A stretch of DNA of 64,000 nucleotides, taken from the NCBI RefSeq assembly GCF_963675165.1, contig NC_087392.1, positions 2,991,001 to 3,055,000 on the forward strand. The letters are read 5' to 3'. The position numbers and the translations under genes were made by a program. Source of the stretch: Halichondria panicea. Taxonomy: Eukaryota > Porifera > Demospongiae > Suberitida > Halichondriidae. The first letter of the stretch is position 1, and each line of letters opens with the position of its first letter. Below the pieces are notes generated by a model. That model ran no database searches. It was not told the DNA's origin and saw only the letters and a program-made list of their open reading frames with translations. Shown here one piece after another: positions 43,162 to 54,900 of this stretch.

Positions 43162-44580
43162 CCCTTTCTTTTTCAGTACAGTTTACGTATCATGACATGC
43201 ATAAAGTGGAACGTCAAGAGGCAGTACAAGAAGAGAAGACAGGACTAATCAGATATCTTCTCGAATATCTCTGGACTAATAATTATAGTATAATGAGTAA
43301 TAATTAATTTTATTGCTTGATAATTATGTTGAATTTGCGAATCAGTATTAAATGACAGCCATTTTAAGAGCATGATATCTAGCCAGTGCATATAGCATGC
43401 CTGTCAGAGAAAGGGAGCTAGAGCTGAACAGTGTGAAGAAAAGGAACACCTCAGGCTCTGGAAAAGCACTGCTGCACTGATTTTAGGCGCACGGTTTATT
43501 AGCCACGCCTATCTATTATTATTGGCCACAACGCAATTGCTGAGTCATTAAAGATGGCGGAATTGTCTAGGTAAGAGAAATAGAGACTGAGAGGTCATCT
43601 GCCTCGTGGAAGCAATCGCAAATCTGAAGAAGCGCTTTGTAATCCAGGTTGTAGTTGTTTGGAAACCCTGTGCAGAATGTCCTGGAGATGGCTGTACTTG
43701 GAGTAAATGCTGGGCAAGAAACTTACTTACTTACTCACTTACTTACTTAGTCAGTCAGACAAAGAGCGGTGAAACGTCGAAATAGTGCAATTTTTAAAAT
43801 GAAAATATTCATTCATTAAAATGTTTATGGATTATGAAATGAGAGATACAAAGAGAGAAAAGGCTAAATAAACTATCTGTTCAGCCAGTTTCTTGATGTG
43901 GCCTTTCCCTGCAGAGATAGAACAGTTTGAACATGAGTCAAAATAATTGAAATATTGCTAAACACGGGCAAACCCACTGCCAATCCTATGTAAAACCTAC
44001 TGGTTTTACTAATAACTAAATTCCGGTAGTATAAACTACAGTGGAACCTAGACTCGCTGGCCACTCCCATCATCACTATTTTGAGGTTAGAAAATGCTTG
44101 TAGTAATACTGCAATCTGATAGGTCACTGAGAGGTCCATTATTTCACTTATGGACCTGAGGTCTTCTAAGTAGGTCTATTATACTGATTATGCCTACAGG
44201 CAAGATGATGTCAAGATTAACTTGTATGGAACATGGCAACATCACACAGTTTATGTTGAAGTCATAGTAACGATGATACAGTGCATCATTAAAAATTAAA
44301 GTTTTGCGTTCTGCAGTGCCGCTTTGCAGCTACAATAGCTAGTGCTCTAGTGCAGAGCTAACTACTATGACAATAGCAACTTTTTATTTGCAATGCGTGA
44401 TTCTCAAGAAACAGAAACTGCCGGTGCCTTCATCAATGTGAGTTTTTTTATGTAGACTAGCCAGAGCAAAGCTTTAACGTTGCTTGAGGCTTGTAGAAAC
44501 TCTTGGTTTCAGAGTCTTCTTTGTGTTAATATAGCCTAGCTTGCTTAGCACTATTCTAAACCAGTTATAGGCCTCGTCAA
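43162..44580. other. Intergenic, repeat-rich
   Basis: An ATG at 43554 (ATGGCGGAATTGTCTAG then GTAAGA) looks like a tiny first exon, but no joined exon was found. A 60-codon open stretch from 43606 (EVICLVEAIANLKKRFVIQV) has no start and runs into a (TTAC)n tract at about 43724-43751. Near 44038 an element end (CAGTGGAACCTAGACTCGCT) faces a relative near 44700. 44290-44400 matches part of the GAGGCATAAT MITE family. Nothing is well supported as a gene. Confidence 0.35.
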
Positions 44581-44581
44581 C

Positions 44582-44684
44582 GGTCACTATGGAGTTTTGA
44601 GACCCTCAGGCCCTTAGTAGCACCCTCGCTACGCTCGAGATGCTACAGCCTCGGGCCTTCAGGTCTCAAAACCCCATAGAGACC
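44582..44684. repeat. Hairpin element
   Basis: Arms GGTCACTATGGAGTTTTGAG and CTCAAAACCCCATAGAGACC with a GC-rich loop (CTCGCTACGCTCGAG). A 92-codon frame at 44640-44918 starts inside the hairpin and is probably repeat-derived. Confidence 0.65.
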
Positions 44685-45175
44685 TTGGACTCACTATTAT
44701 ATAGTGATGATGGGAGTGCATTGCCAGCGAGTCTAAGTGGAACCTCCATTAACGACCACCTCCAAGAGCAACCAAATGTGATTCCGTATAACAAGCAACT
44801 TTCTAGTCCCCAATCAGCTCTAGCAATGGAAAATATCCTCCCAGAACAGAGCTCAAAAGATGTGCAAGGTAATGAAGTACTTGCACAACAAATTTCAGAT
44901 CTTAACTCAAACATATAAGACAGTTCCATGCCTAACATATTTTCCAATGTACACAGATTCTAGCAGCCATTTTGGAATGATGATGTAACAGGTGGTGGTC
45001 CACTGGAAGCGCCAATAGTTGAACTTTCAGTACCAATCACATTTAGTTTAGAAGATATACACAAAAACGTAAAAAAACAAAAGTTCTACTCTCTTTGGTT
45101 GTTGCACTGTTGTACTCAATGATTGACCTGCCTGCTCCATAATTTTTGACCTGAATGACTATTATACGTTAGCCT

Positions 45176-45723
45176 TTAGCCTCCTTCGCAGGCCTTCCTT
45201 TTTCAGTTGTTTCTGTTGTTTGTCACCATACGGGAATAATTGGAGGAGCAAAGAAAGAAAAAAGGAAGCCACTATAAGAAAAAGGAAGGCCTGCCCCGCT
45301 AAGTCTTGTGATCTGCTACTGACGTAGCCAAATTTAATTGAGCGTGGGCAAGAGTAAACCGCAATATCTGTCCTCCCACACACTGTGACACAGTACTTGG
45401 AACGTATTTACCAAAAGTATTGCTGTGAGTTGTCCAGGATCTGGGATAGGTTCCTTCTTTGCCCAGGTCCTTTTGACAAGGGCTATTATATCAGATACAG
45501 TAGTACTCTAGCCTTTCATGCTTCATCTTGTAGAGCTAACTTCTACATACTGTTCTGTAGCTTCACACACTAGTATAGTACACTGCTTTGCCTCTAGTTC
45601 CTGGTAAATACGCTTCCTTTTTTCTTTCTTTGCTCCTCCAATTATTCCCGTATGGTGTTAACATTGTGACAAACAACAGAAACAAATTATAACAGAAAAA
45701 GGAAGGCCTGCGAAGGAGGCTAA
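45176..45723. mobile_element. 550-base MITE, TTAGCCTCCTTCGCAGGCCT ends
   Basis: Both ends match as inverted repeats (TTAGCCTCCTTCGCAGGCCT). The match extends through TCCTTTTTC and the internal TCACCATACGGGAATAATTG on one side and its complement on the other. A partial relative follows at 45745-45825. Same family as 21735-22350. It ends about 110 bases before the promoter segment of GH116-B and may mark where the duplicated block was cut. Confidence 0.75.
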
Positions 45724-45835
45724 CATGACTTCATGCGACTTGGCTTGGACGGTTCGTTCTTTCTTTCTTTGTTCCTCCAATTCGTACCGTATTTTATCTT
45801 GCTGCGAAGGAGGCTAATATACGTATACCGGTAGT

Positions 45836-45890
45836 CCTCTTAGTGATGTCATTCAGCATTTCCACATGTGACTTGTTTATAATATATACC
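45836..45890 (+). promoter_or_regulatory. Promoter segment of GH116 copy B
   Basis: Third copy of the conserved segment (GTAGTCCTCTTAGTGATGTC, CACATGTGACTTGTTTATAA), 56 bases before the GH116-B start codon. Unlike at 13.8 kb, no PARP first exon lies upstream, so here it would act in one direction only. Confidence 0.6.
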
Positions 45891-45945
45891 CAAAATTAAC
45901 CACAGGCAACAGAATACCTCGACAGAATATCTCTACAGAGGAGCT

Positions 45946-48900
45946 ATGGATGGTAACAAGGCTACTCTTAATCTTGATGGCAAGCATCAACTGAATCACA
46001 GTACTGTGTATAAGTCGGCTAAATCTACCAGGTATTGAGTAGATGCATGGACTATTGTATAAAAATGTGACCAATAGAATTAGCAGCGCAGTGTCCACAC
46101 ATGTACATGCACAGGATATACAGGCTCCTTATGGGCAGCCAGTCAATCTTTAAAGAAGGTCCCGAGATACAAGTCATTGATATGGCCTTATAAATTATAG
46201 TAGATATTATTTTTAATAATAGTACAGTAGATCTAGGCGCTAGGCGCTAGGCATGGCAATAAAAACTTCAGTTTATAGGTGCTGGGGCTGTTCCTAAGCA
46301 GTTAGTCTCGCGGGCCATACATTAAGTAATGGTTAGATAATGGGCATGAGGTATCTATGTGTTATAGTGTCCCAAAGCTCGAGGGATGAGGGACACTATA
46401 ACCATAGATACCTCATGACTGTACTAAGAATCTAGCTAGTACAGTCATGTTATTACATGTGCATCTCCTTGTACAATGTGCATAGCCTGAAGCGTTGAAT
46501 AGAGCACGTTGTCAAGTGCTCTATTCTAATAGAGCACATAGCAACAATAAGCAAAAATACTCAAGTGGGATCTAAAAATTGGTATGGCAACTTTGCTATG
46601 AAAACGTGTAGTTGACGTAGGTACCTGTTGGCACATAGCTAGCTAGCCAGCCAGGTTTTCATGTTGCAGTGGAATTAAATAATTGCATCCTGTCATGTGC
46701 TTCATTAATCGCAACATTTCCACATGCGTATACGTATACAGAGGAGGTACGACAGGCACGGTACAGCTCAAGCATTTGGATCATGTTTCGTAAAGTGGCT
46801 ACGACCGCATTTCCATATAATTATGCAGAGTCACTACGTGGTTGAATCGTTATACATGTACGCAATACAGGGCTGCGGTTTGCAACAACTTAGTCACTTC
46901 CATAAAAGGAAATGTTGTTTCACCGGAAATTACGAAACGTGATCCCGAGTATACGTTGAAGTTAGCCGCTCCTTCATCTTATTTATGGGCTCCTGTTCAC
47001 ATCATTCCCCCATCATAAACATCAAGCTGCTAGGAACAAACCGTCTGGAATGGACCTGAATAATATTATATAGCTCACTAGTTGGTAGCTAGTAATGAGA
47101 GTGTGGAAAGGGAGCACCCTCTTTGCACAGTAACTTCTGGTTCCAGTACTTGCGTATCACCTTCCTCTCTGGGAGGCTGGTTTATTTAAGATCGTTACGG
47201 TAAAAATGTATCGTGTCTGTTATGTAAATGCACAGGGTGAATGCTCTAAGCATCTTATTTTGAGACTAAAGGTAACCCTGGAGCATTGAGCATAATACCA
47301 GCCTATTAGGCAAATTGTGTACTTAATGCTAACAGTTGACCTTTTAATTTTCTGTGCTGAAGAATTTTTTTAATATAGTTTTCCTCAGAAGATTATAGAA
47401 GATAGAAGTAATAATTATACTTCTAATGATTTTTTTGAGACTAATGGGTAAAAACATAACAGACCATTAAAGAATAGCAACATTTTGAGCTATAACCCAC
47501 ACATTCACGAATTATGCACTTTGGTCAATGCACAAACCACACAATGATATTACCTTAAGGTGACATATTTTCGCGTGTATTTAATTTCTGCTATTTCTGC
47601 GAATGAGAGTAAAATCGCAAAAATTAGTACTCGCAAATAATTGGCCGCCCTCTTGTTTAATGTATCCAGATCAACATTTCGCAAAAAAATTATACCGCAA
47701 AATGTACAAAACTGTAAAAACGCAAACAAATCTACCTGTGAAAATATGTCACCTTAAGGTACAACTTCCACTAGATCAAATCGATGATAGGCAGTTGACG
47801 GGGCAGTAGCTATAGTCACCATACATTAATTTTTCACGCGTGGCATATAAGACTAATATGTGGTTGTATACTAGTATCTGGCATGATCTGCAAAGGACTG
47901 TTACAAAAAGTACTTACTCAAAAAAATACCTATGCAGATCTTGGTTTCCAGTTGCTGTCGCCTTGTTCCTATTGCTGTCGGTGGCTGGCTTGTACCATGT
48001 GCATCAGTGCTTCAGATTGTCGTCGCTAATCAATCCTCAGTACACGAACTCGGAGAAAGAAACAATTACACTCTATAGAGACCCAATCAAGGACCCAATA
48101 TCACAAGCTGAAACGCCTGTCAGTATGCTGCAGCCTGAGACACTCATTGAATTGTTGCAGAATTTAACGTTTTTGAACTATGGAGTTATAAAAAACAGTG
48201 ATGAGTTTGTGTGGCTAAATCATAATTGCCATTACCTTGAGTCACAAAATGTTAGTGGACCTTATATGGGCTGGGCTGATGTAAATTCAGCTAACTACCT
48301 GTTCAGACGACGAGGTCAAATCTATGTTGATCCTCCTTCTGGAATGAGGAGTAGTGTTCCACTCGGAGGTAAGATGGTACTGTAACAAACCTTACACTAA
48401 GGAAGATTCCTATTGTGAACGTATCTCGTTAGAATCCTTTGTAACTCTACGTTTCAGTCTTAGCATTCGCATGATCACTTTAATCGTCGATCTCTTGTCA
48501 ATTTAAACGTACCTCAATTTTCATTGCAGGAATATCAACTGGTGTATTTGAGCTTCGTGTTGACGGTTCATTTCACGAGTTTACTATCTTCAACCAACAC
48601 CCAGCAGGTGCTGCCAAAATTCAGACTTTTGATGACATGTTTATGGCTGTGAGAACTCAGGTACAGTAGGCAAAGCCCACTGATGTATTTTGTTTCAGAA
48701 TTGAATTTCAAGGCTGAGTTAGAGTGTGTAATTGGCACTCTGTGATAATTAATTCTCTTTACAGACCAATGATGAAAGTGTTGCACTAGTGTTGCAGACG
48801 CACCCCAGCAATAAGGAGCTGCCAGGTGTTCGTTCTCTGGACTACAGAGGTATAATCATTGTCTAATGAGTTAGTAAGGTTGGAATGGCAAGTCATATTT

Positions 48901-51900
48901 TTTGCTAAGTCATTCATATACGACAATCTCCTTTGGTTCCTAACTATTCCTCACACTTGCAGGCGCCTATCCTGTTAGTAAGCTGTTGGTGAATGATCCT
49001 CGACTCCCTGTTGACGTGTCAGTGTATGCCTACTCTTGGTACAAGCACAGCGACATGAACATCTCAGCTACACCAGCTGTAGCCTTTACTGCAGTATTTC
49101 GTAATACACTGTCTGAACATGTTAATGCATCATTCATGCTCAATCTTCCTATTGGTGAGTGAGTATTGCTGCTAGGAACTAAATCTCTATTCAATGTACA
49201 ATTATGTAGAGCTTGTCTGGTTACTGTGTCAATGCTATCACCCCCTCAGGCCTTGAGCGTCGTACACAGAGAGTTGCCGACCAGTTTCCACCAAACCTAA
49301 ACAGCTATGATAGCAGCTACGCCTCTCTCCCCACTGAAGTACATCAATTATCCGTACAGCCTGACAAAGATATGTCAATTGAGTGTTTCATGATGTGTGG
49401 TGATGGTTGTAAGTCATGGACTTATAACGAGTTAAGCAACGAATGTTTGGTGTACAAAGATGCTCCTCGTATGAATGGTCACAATGACAAATGCTCTTCA
49501 GGAGTTAAGGTACATGTATTAAATGCTACCAAACTGTGTACCGGTGATGTATGTCTATTCTATGGTTAACAGTTTAACCTGCTAGCCTCTAGAAGACTAG
49601 CAAATTTGGCAATAATAATTATTTCAGGGACTGCGTAGTCAATCATTCCTTTCCTGAGCAATGAACAATCTCTTGTAAATAACTTAAGTTGGTGTCACCA
49701 TACAGCGGGTATATTTCAAGCGTATTAATTTGCGGTTTTCACTAATTATACCCCCGAATTTTATATCGCATGCTGTGCATGCTGCAAAAAGGCTGCTATT
49801 TTGCGAAAACCTCAAAATATACCCGCTATAATTTATGGTATATTCATCAATTATATCAGGTTGTCAAGGTAACACGAAAAGTCGTACAGTCCCTCTGTGT
49901 TTTTTATTGCACCGTCACGTAGCCTGGAGGCATGATTTGGTAAGGGGTCGTCGTGGTCACATAATTATAGCATGAGAATCCTCGTGTTTTATACAATATA
50001 CATGTACAGTGTACATACAACTCGCACTCGAGCTTGTGCCTGTATATCAGTCTCATACTATTTAAATAAATGCATTTTAAGCTGTTGTATCTACAGACTC
50101 ACTGGAGTGTCAATTCTGGGTGCCTCACAGTGAACAGGGACACTCCTGGCTATAACACAAATGGCAACATGTCGTTGTGTGCATTTTCATCAGACAAAGA
50201 AGTGAGCTTTACATGTATCAATGATTAAGGATTGAGTGTTGTTGGTGCTTGCATGTCATTCGTGAATCTATTAGGTATGTGTTTGTATCAGTGCAAATGA
50301 GTTACAAGTATCTAACGATCAATGGTCACAGGTTGATATCAAGGTTGGAACAAGCAACAGTGTTACTTCCCTGTGGAAAGATTTCTCCACGACTGGTAGT
50401 TTCTCTGAGGTAACTGAAGGCTCTTATGTGACTGGGGCTGTATCAGGTCAGGTGTCACTCAAACCCAATGAAGTCAAGGAGGTCACAATTGTTCTAGGAT
50501 GGTACTTTCCAGAGAGAGACTTTCTTGGATTACCTGTCGGTATGTAATACTGTTCTCGCAGATGTTTTGTATGGTATTCGTTCCATTGCTCATGTATTCA
50601 GCATTGTTTGGACGCTTTGTGCTTATTAATAAGTACCGTATAGGGGGTAATTTAGGGGGAGGGGGGAGGGGGAAATTTCGTGGTTGAAGCTCTGAGCACG
50701 AAAATGTTTACTTACGAATGAACGAATTAAGTTATACTTATTGTCCACTACATCAGAATTTATGGCAGTAAACCTCCGAGGATGAGGGCGAAGCCCCGAA
50801 GCCAAGGATGGTTTACGTTTGCCATAAATTCGAATGTAGTGGACAGTAACTGTTATATACCCACTTGAATGAAAAGTACTTGCTACCTAAGCTATCTCAC
50901 CTTGGATACAACTAGCAAACAGTCTCAAAAACTATTGGAAACGAACAAAAAGCTTGTGTGTATAGCTTGAAGCCAGTGCTAAGCTTCTAGCTCTACGCAC
51001 TAACTTGTCAATGTCCAAACAGTGAGCCCCACCCTTCCTCCACCCTTCCTGATGTTTAGCAAGCCCCACCCATCTGTTCTGCCAGTGTCTAGCTTCTTTT
51101 TGGCTGTAGTGCGCCCTCAACGCAAGGGAGTTTATGAGGAATGTGCTCCAGGGCTGGGGTTTATGGTAGTTAAACCCCACCCAGTTGCTATGATACTGAC
51201 CCTAAGTGGGGAATATTGAATGAATGGAGCGCCTTGAATACCTTTACATGCAGTGCAAGCAGCAACTACGAAAATAATATCCACGAACTGACTAAATACT
51301 GCTCAAACATAAGTGTTTTGACCCCCAGAAATTACCCACTTTACAGTATTCTGTTGCTTGTTTGAGCAAGAGATCAAAGAAATCATGTAATTATTGCGCG
51401 CGGTTACAGTAGAATATCCAGACACCTCGTGGCAACTTTGTAAGCCAGATACTGGGTAAGCGAATGGATAAAACCACGTCTTGGTCCACCCACTTTCATA
51501 TTTCGTAACAGTGCATGGTTGTCTGCACATGCGCAGAACATTCCATCCTATCTCCATGGTAACAGCTGTTATTTGCGTGTGTGCATTTAAAGGACACGTG
51601 ACCCTGACATAGAGAAAGTTGCCCAGTTGGATAATAGGTTCTACTGTACTCACCACCTACTAAAGTCTAGATGGTCCTCTTAATATTGTCATAACTTCAA
51701 ATTTTGGAGTCCTTGTTAATAGTTATGCTTTAGAGGTAATAAGCTCCAACCTAACATGTTCCATGTAGAAAAGAACAAGAAAAAGAAAGAGCCTGCAAAG
51801 GAGGCTAGGTCCCACTAGCCAACATTATTATGTTGCATGCTGGGCTCATGCAATGACATGAGAAGGAGAAGAGAGCATACAACTTATTAGTTTAGGCTAG

Positions 51901-54900
51901 ATATACGATATATACTATAATTATATAGCTACATGTATCTGTATACCGCATAAGTTAGTGGGGACGTAGAAGGATCTAGTGTACGTAGCTTTTTATGTAA
52001 TTAGTGTTAATAAAATTCCCCGCCCCCTTCGGTTTTTGCTCACTAGCAGTTACATGCCCTGTTCTCCTTTATATACCTCCAATAATTAAGTGTACATGCA
52101 CATGCAAGCTCTTACAGAAATATTCCCCTTCTAAAAAGTGTCATTCACAGCACTCCATTTGAATTTAGATCCATGTCTGCTTGTGCTCATTGTCCACTCT
52201 TTCCTCCATAGGCAACTATTACAGTCATCTTGTTGATAACTCCTCTCAAGCTGCACAGTTAGTAGGGAATAATGTTAAGAATGTAGTCAAAGATGCTGCT
52301 AAACTGCACACCACATTCTTCGGTTCAGATGTGGACGAAACTCTACAAGACATGCTCATTAACAGTCTCTCTCACATAAGGTATTATACATGCATCGATG
52401 TTCACAGGTTATTATTGGCACTATAATATTTAAAGTTAAACTCTCACAAATTGTATGTTACCAACAGATCTGCATTTTGGCTTAAAGATGGCCGTTGGAG
52501 GCAATGGGAGGCACATGATTGCGTCAATTTAGGTACAATTATGCAAATTATAGCCTAAATGGTAGAGAACCAAAATTATTAACATCTGACGGTTGTTGTG
52601 CAGATTCTGTGCATAATGATGGAGAGAGGCACATCCCGTACTTAATGATCTTCCCTGACTCTACTATTAGCAAGATGAGGGCGTGGGCTAGCTTTCAACT
52701 TGATAATGGCATGATACAAGAAGAACTGCGTTGTGGTTGTTGGTCGTTACCCATATTACCTATTGTAAGTATTTTCACCTGTAGACAAAATATTATATTT
52801 TTTGTTTGTTCTTTACACATCAGGAAGTGGAGTTTGGCTGTGGACGTGCAATGTCTGATGTGTCCTCTATGTTCATTGTCTATTTGCTTGAGATTCTGCA
52901 GTGGCATCCTGGCCCTACGTCTAACCAGGTTCGTTTGTGAGTCCATGTATGCTTTAATTATGTGTGTACACAAGTCATAGTACCGAAATACTAATTACCC
53001 TTGGCGCGTGGGCGGCCACAGGTATAGTAGTCGTTTGGTCTGTTGTAACATCTGAGTCTGCTTACCTGGATTTCATATGATGTGACATCTGAGTCTGCAT
53101 ACCTGGATTTCATAGCACTGCGTTTACAGCATGCGCTAGCACAGACAGCTTTCACCCAAAAAGTTATTATAGTTTTATAATAGTCGCAAATTTTGATGTT
53201 AAAGCTTAATTGTCGAATATAAGCTAAGAAGCTTGAACTTACACGTTGGCTGCATGGCTAGCTTGCTACAAGCAACCTTTATTCGAGGTATGTATTTACA
53301 GTTGAAGTGATCTTGTACCAGGAATAATGGAACAGGGTCACTAAAGTAGAAAGCCTGAATTATGATTGTGGTTGCTAGCCCTAGAAACATACCACAGGAA
53401 AGACTCCAGTCCTCTTTGCTGTGATCCTAGCCCACAATGCATGTTTCATTCACTACTAAACTCAGCATGCCTCTAGGCTAGCTCCTGTTACTTGCTCCTT
53501 AGCCAAAATTTATTATATAACACTTTTTTGGTTGCTATACACATGTAGATTTTGTTATTCGTGTCAACAGCCGAGGATTAGCACTTCAGTGCTCTAGTGA
53601 AGTGCTCTAGGTACTTCATACTACACATGTAACAACCCCCGACATGTGGGAGGCCACGGGTTACAGTGGTGTTGTATACACAAATCAAGGCTATACTATT
53701 CGAAGCACATGTATCATCACATCCACAATCTTGTACATCTTTATCGCACATCATTACATACATTGCACTTGCCCACTATGCTTATCATGTGTACACGTGA
53801 CTGATGTATTTCTATATGCGAGTTAACTATACTGTAGAAACTGGATTATTAACGTATGCGCAATGGGATCAATAAGCAGAGCTCTATGCGCTTATATTCG
53901 AGGGTGCACTTATAACTTATAATGCAAGCTCCACCCAGAAACCGGATGTCCCTGTGACGAGTGATGACTACACTACTAGCTAGGATGAGTCCTTCGAGAA
54001 TGATTGCACCAGCTGTATAGCTACCGTGCACTGTACAAGCTAGCTAACTAATTTCACTTACATTAGAATAGCGCTAACATTTGTGTTACAAAAAACCTGC
54101 AGTTGAGCATGAATAAAAGCACCATGGATGCTGATGCCTCAGTGGAAGCTACATGAATAATTCGAGTTTGCACGCAGGGAATGATAGGAAATAATTGACC
54201 ATGATTGTTACTAAAAAGGACGTTCAAAACAACAACATGTGGTAGACTGCATGTGCAGCATTGGTGCAATAATCGATGCAATGGCGCTCATAAACGTTAG
54301 CAGTGGAACTTTTGCAGCTCTTTTATATCTGGCAACTAAAATAATAGCTGCGCTCTACTGCAATGACAACTGCTAGATAGAATAGCTACTACGCTAGAGT
54401 ATAAACTAAGGCTAAAGAGAAACTTCAATGGCCTCCAACTAAGCAAACTAGCCATGACTCGAGAACTAAGCTTTAGTTGGCAAACCCACGAATCAAGAAA
54501 AGTGGCTAAAAGCCTATTAGAATATCACTTGCACCCACTACGTATACCTCACTGTGCATGCGCGCCGAGGCATAATAAGCGTTAACAATCCAGTTTCTAC
54601 TGTACTGTAACTCACGGTACATTTAGGTGGTCAAGGAACTATGGCCGAATGCCAAGAGAGCTGCACAATGGCACTTGGACGTAAGCAAAAAAGTAGGCAT
54701 GCCACAGTATCTAGTCACTACATACGATGTGCTGCGACTTGGTTCTTATCCATATGCAAGCTACAATGGAGCCTTTCATTTGTTGGCCATGAAAGCAGCA
54801 GAAAAACTGGCAGTGTGGATGAGTAAGTGTGTATCGGGATATTGATATTACCCAGGTGGTAGTCCGATTCGAATTCGATAAGAAACTGGAGTGCATTGAT

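Noticed and set aside
43554..43606. Tiny first exon ATGGCGGAATTGTCTAG followed by GTAAGA
   Set aside because: Good Kozak and donor, but no phase-matched second exon could be found, so a gene cannot be claimed.
44640..44918. 92-codon ORF
   Set aside because: It starts within a hairpin element and includes a MITE end; no splice or homology support.
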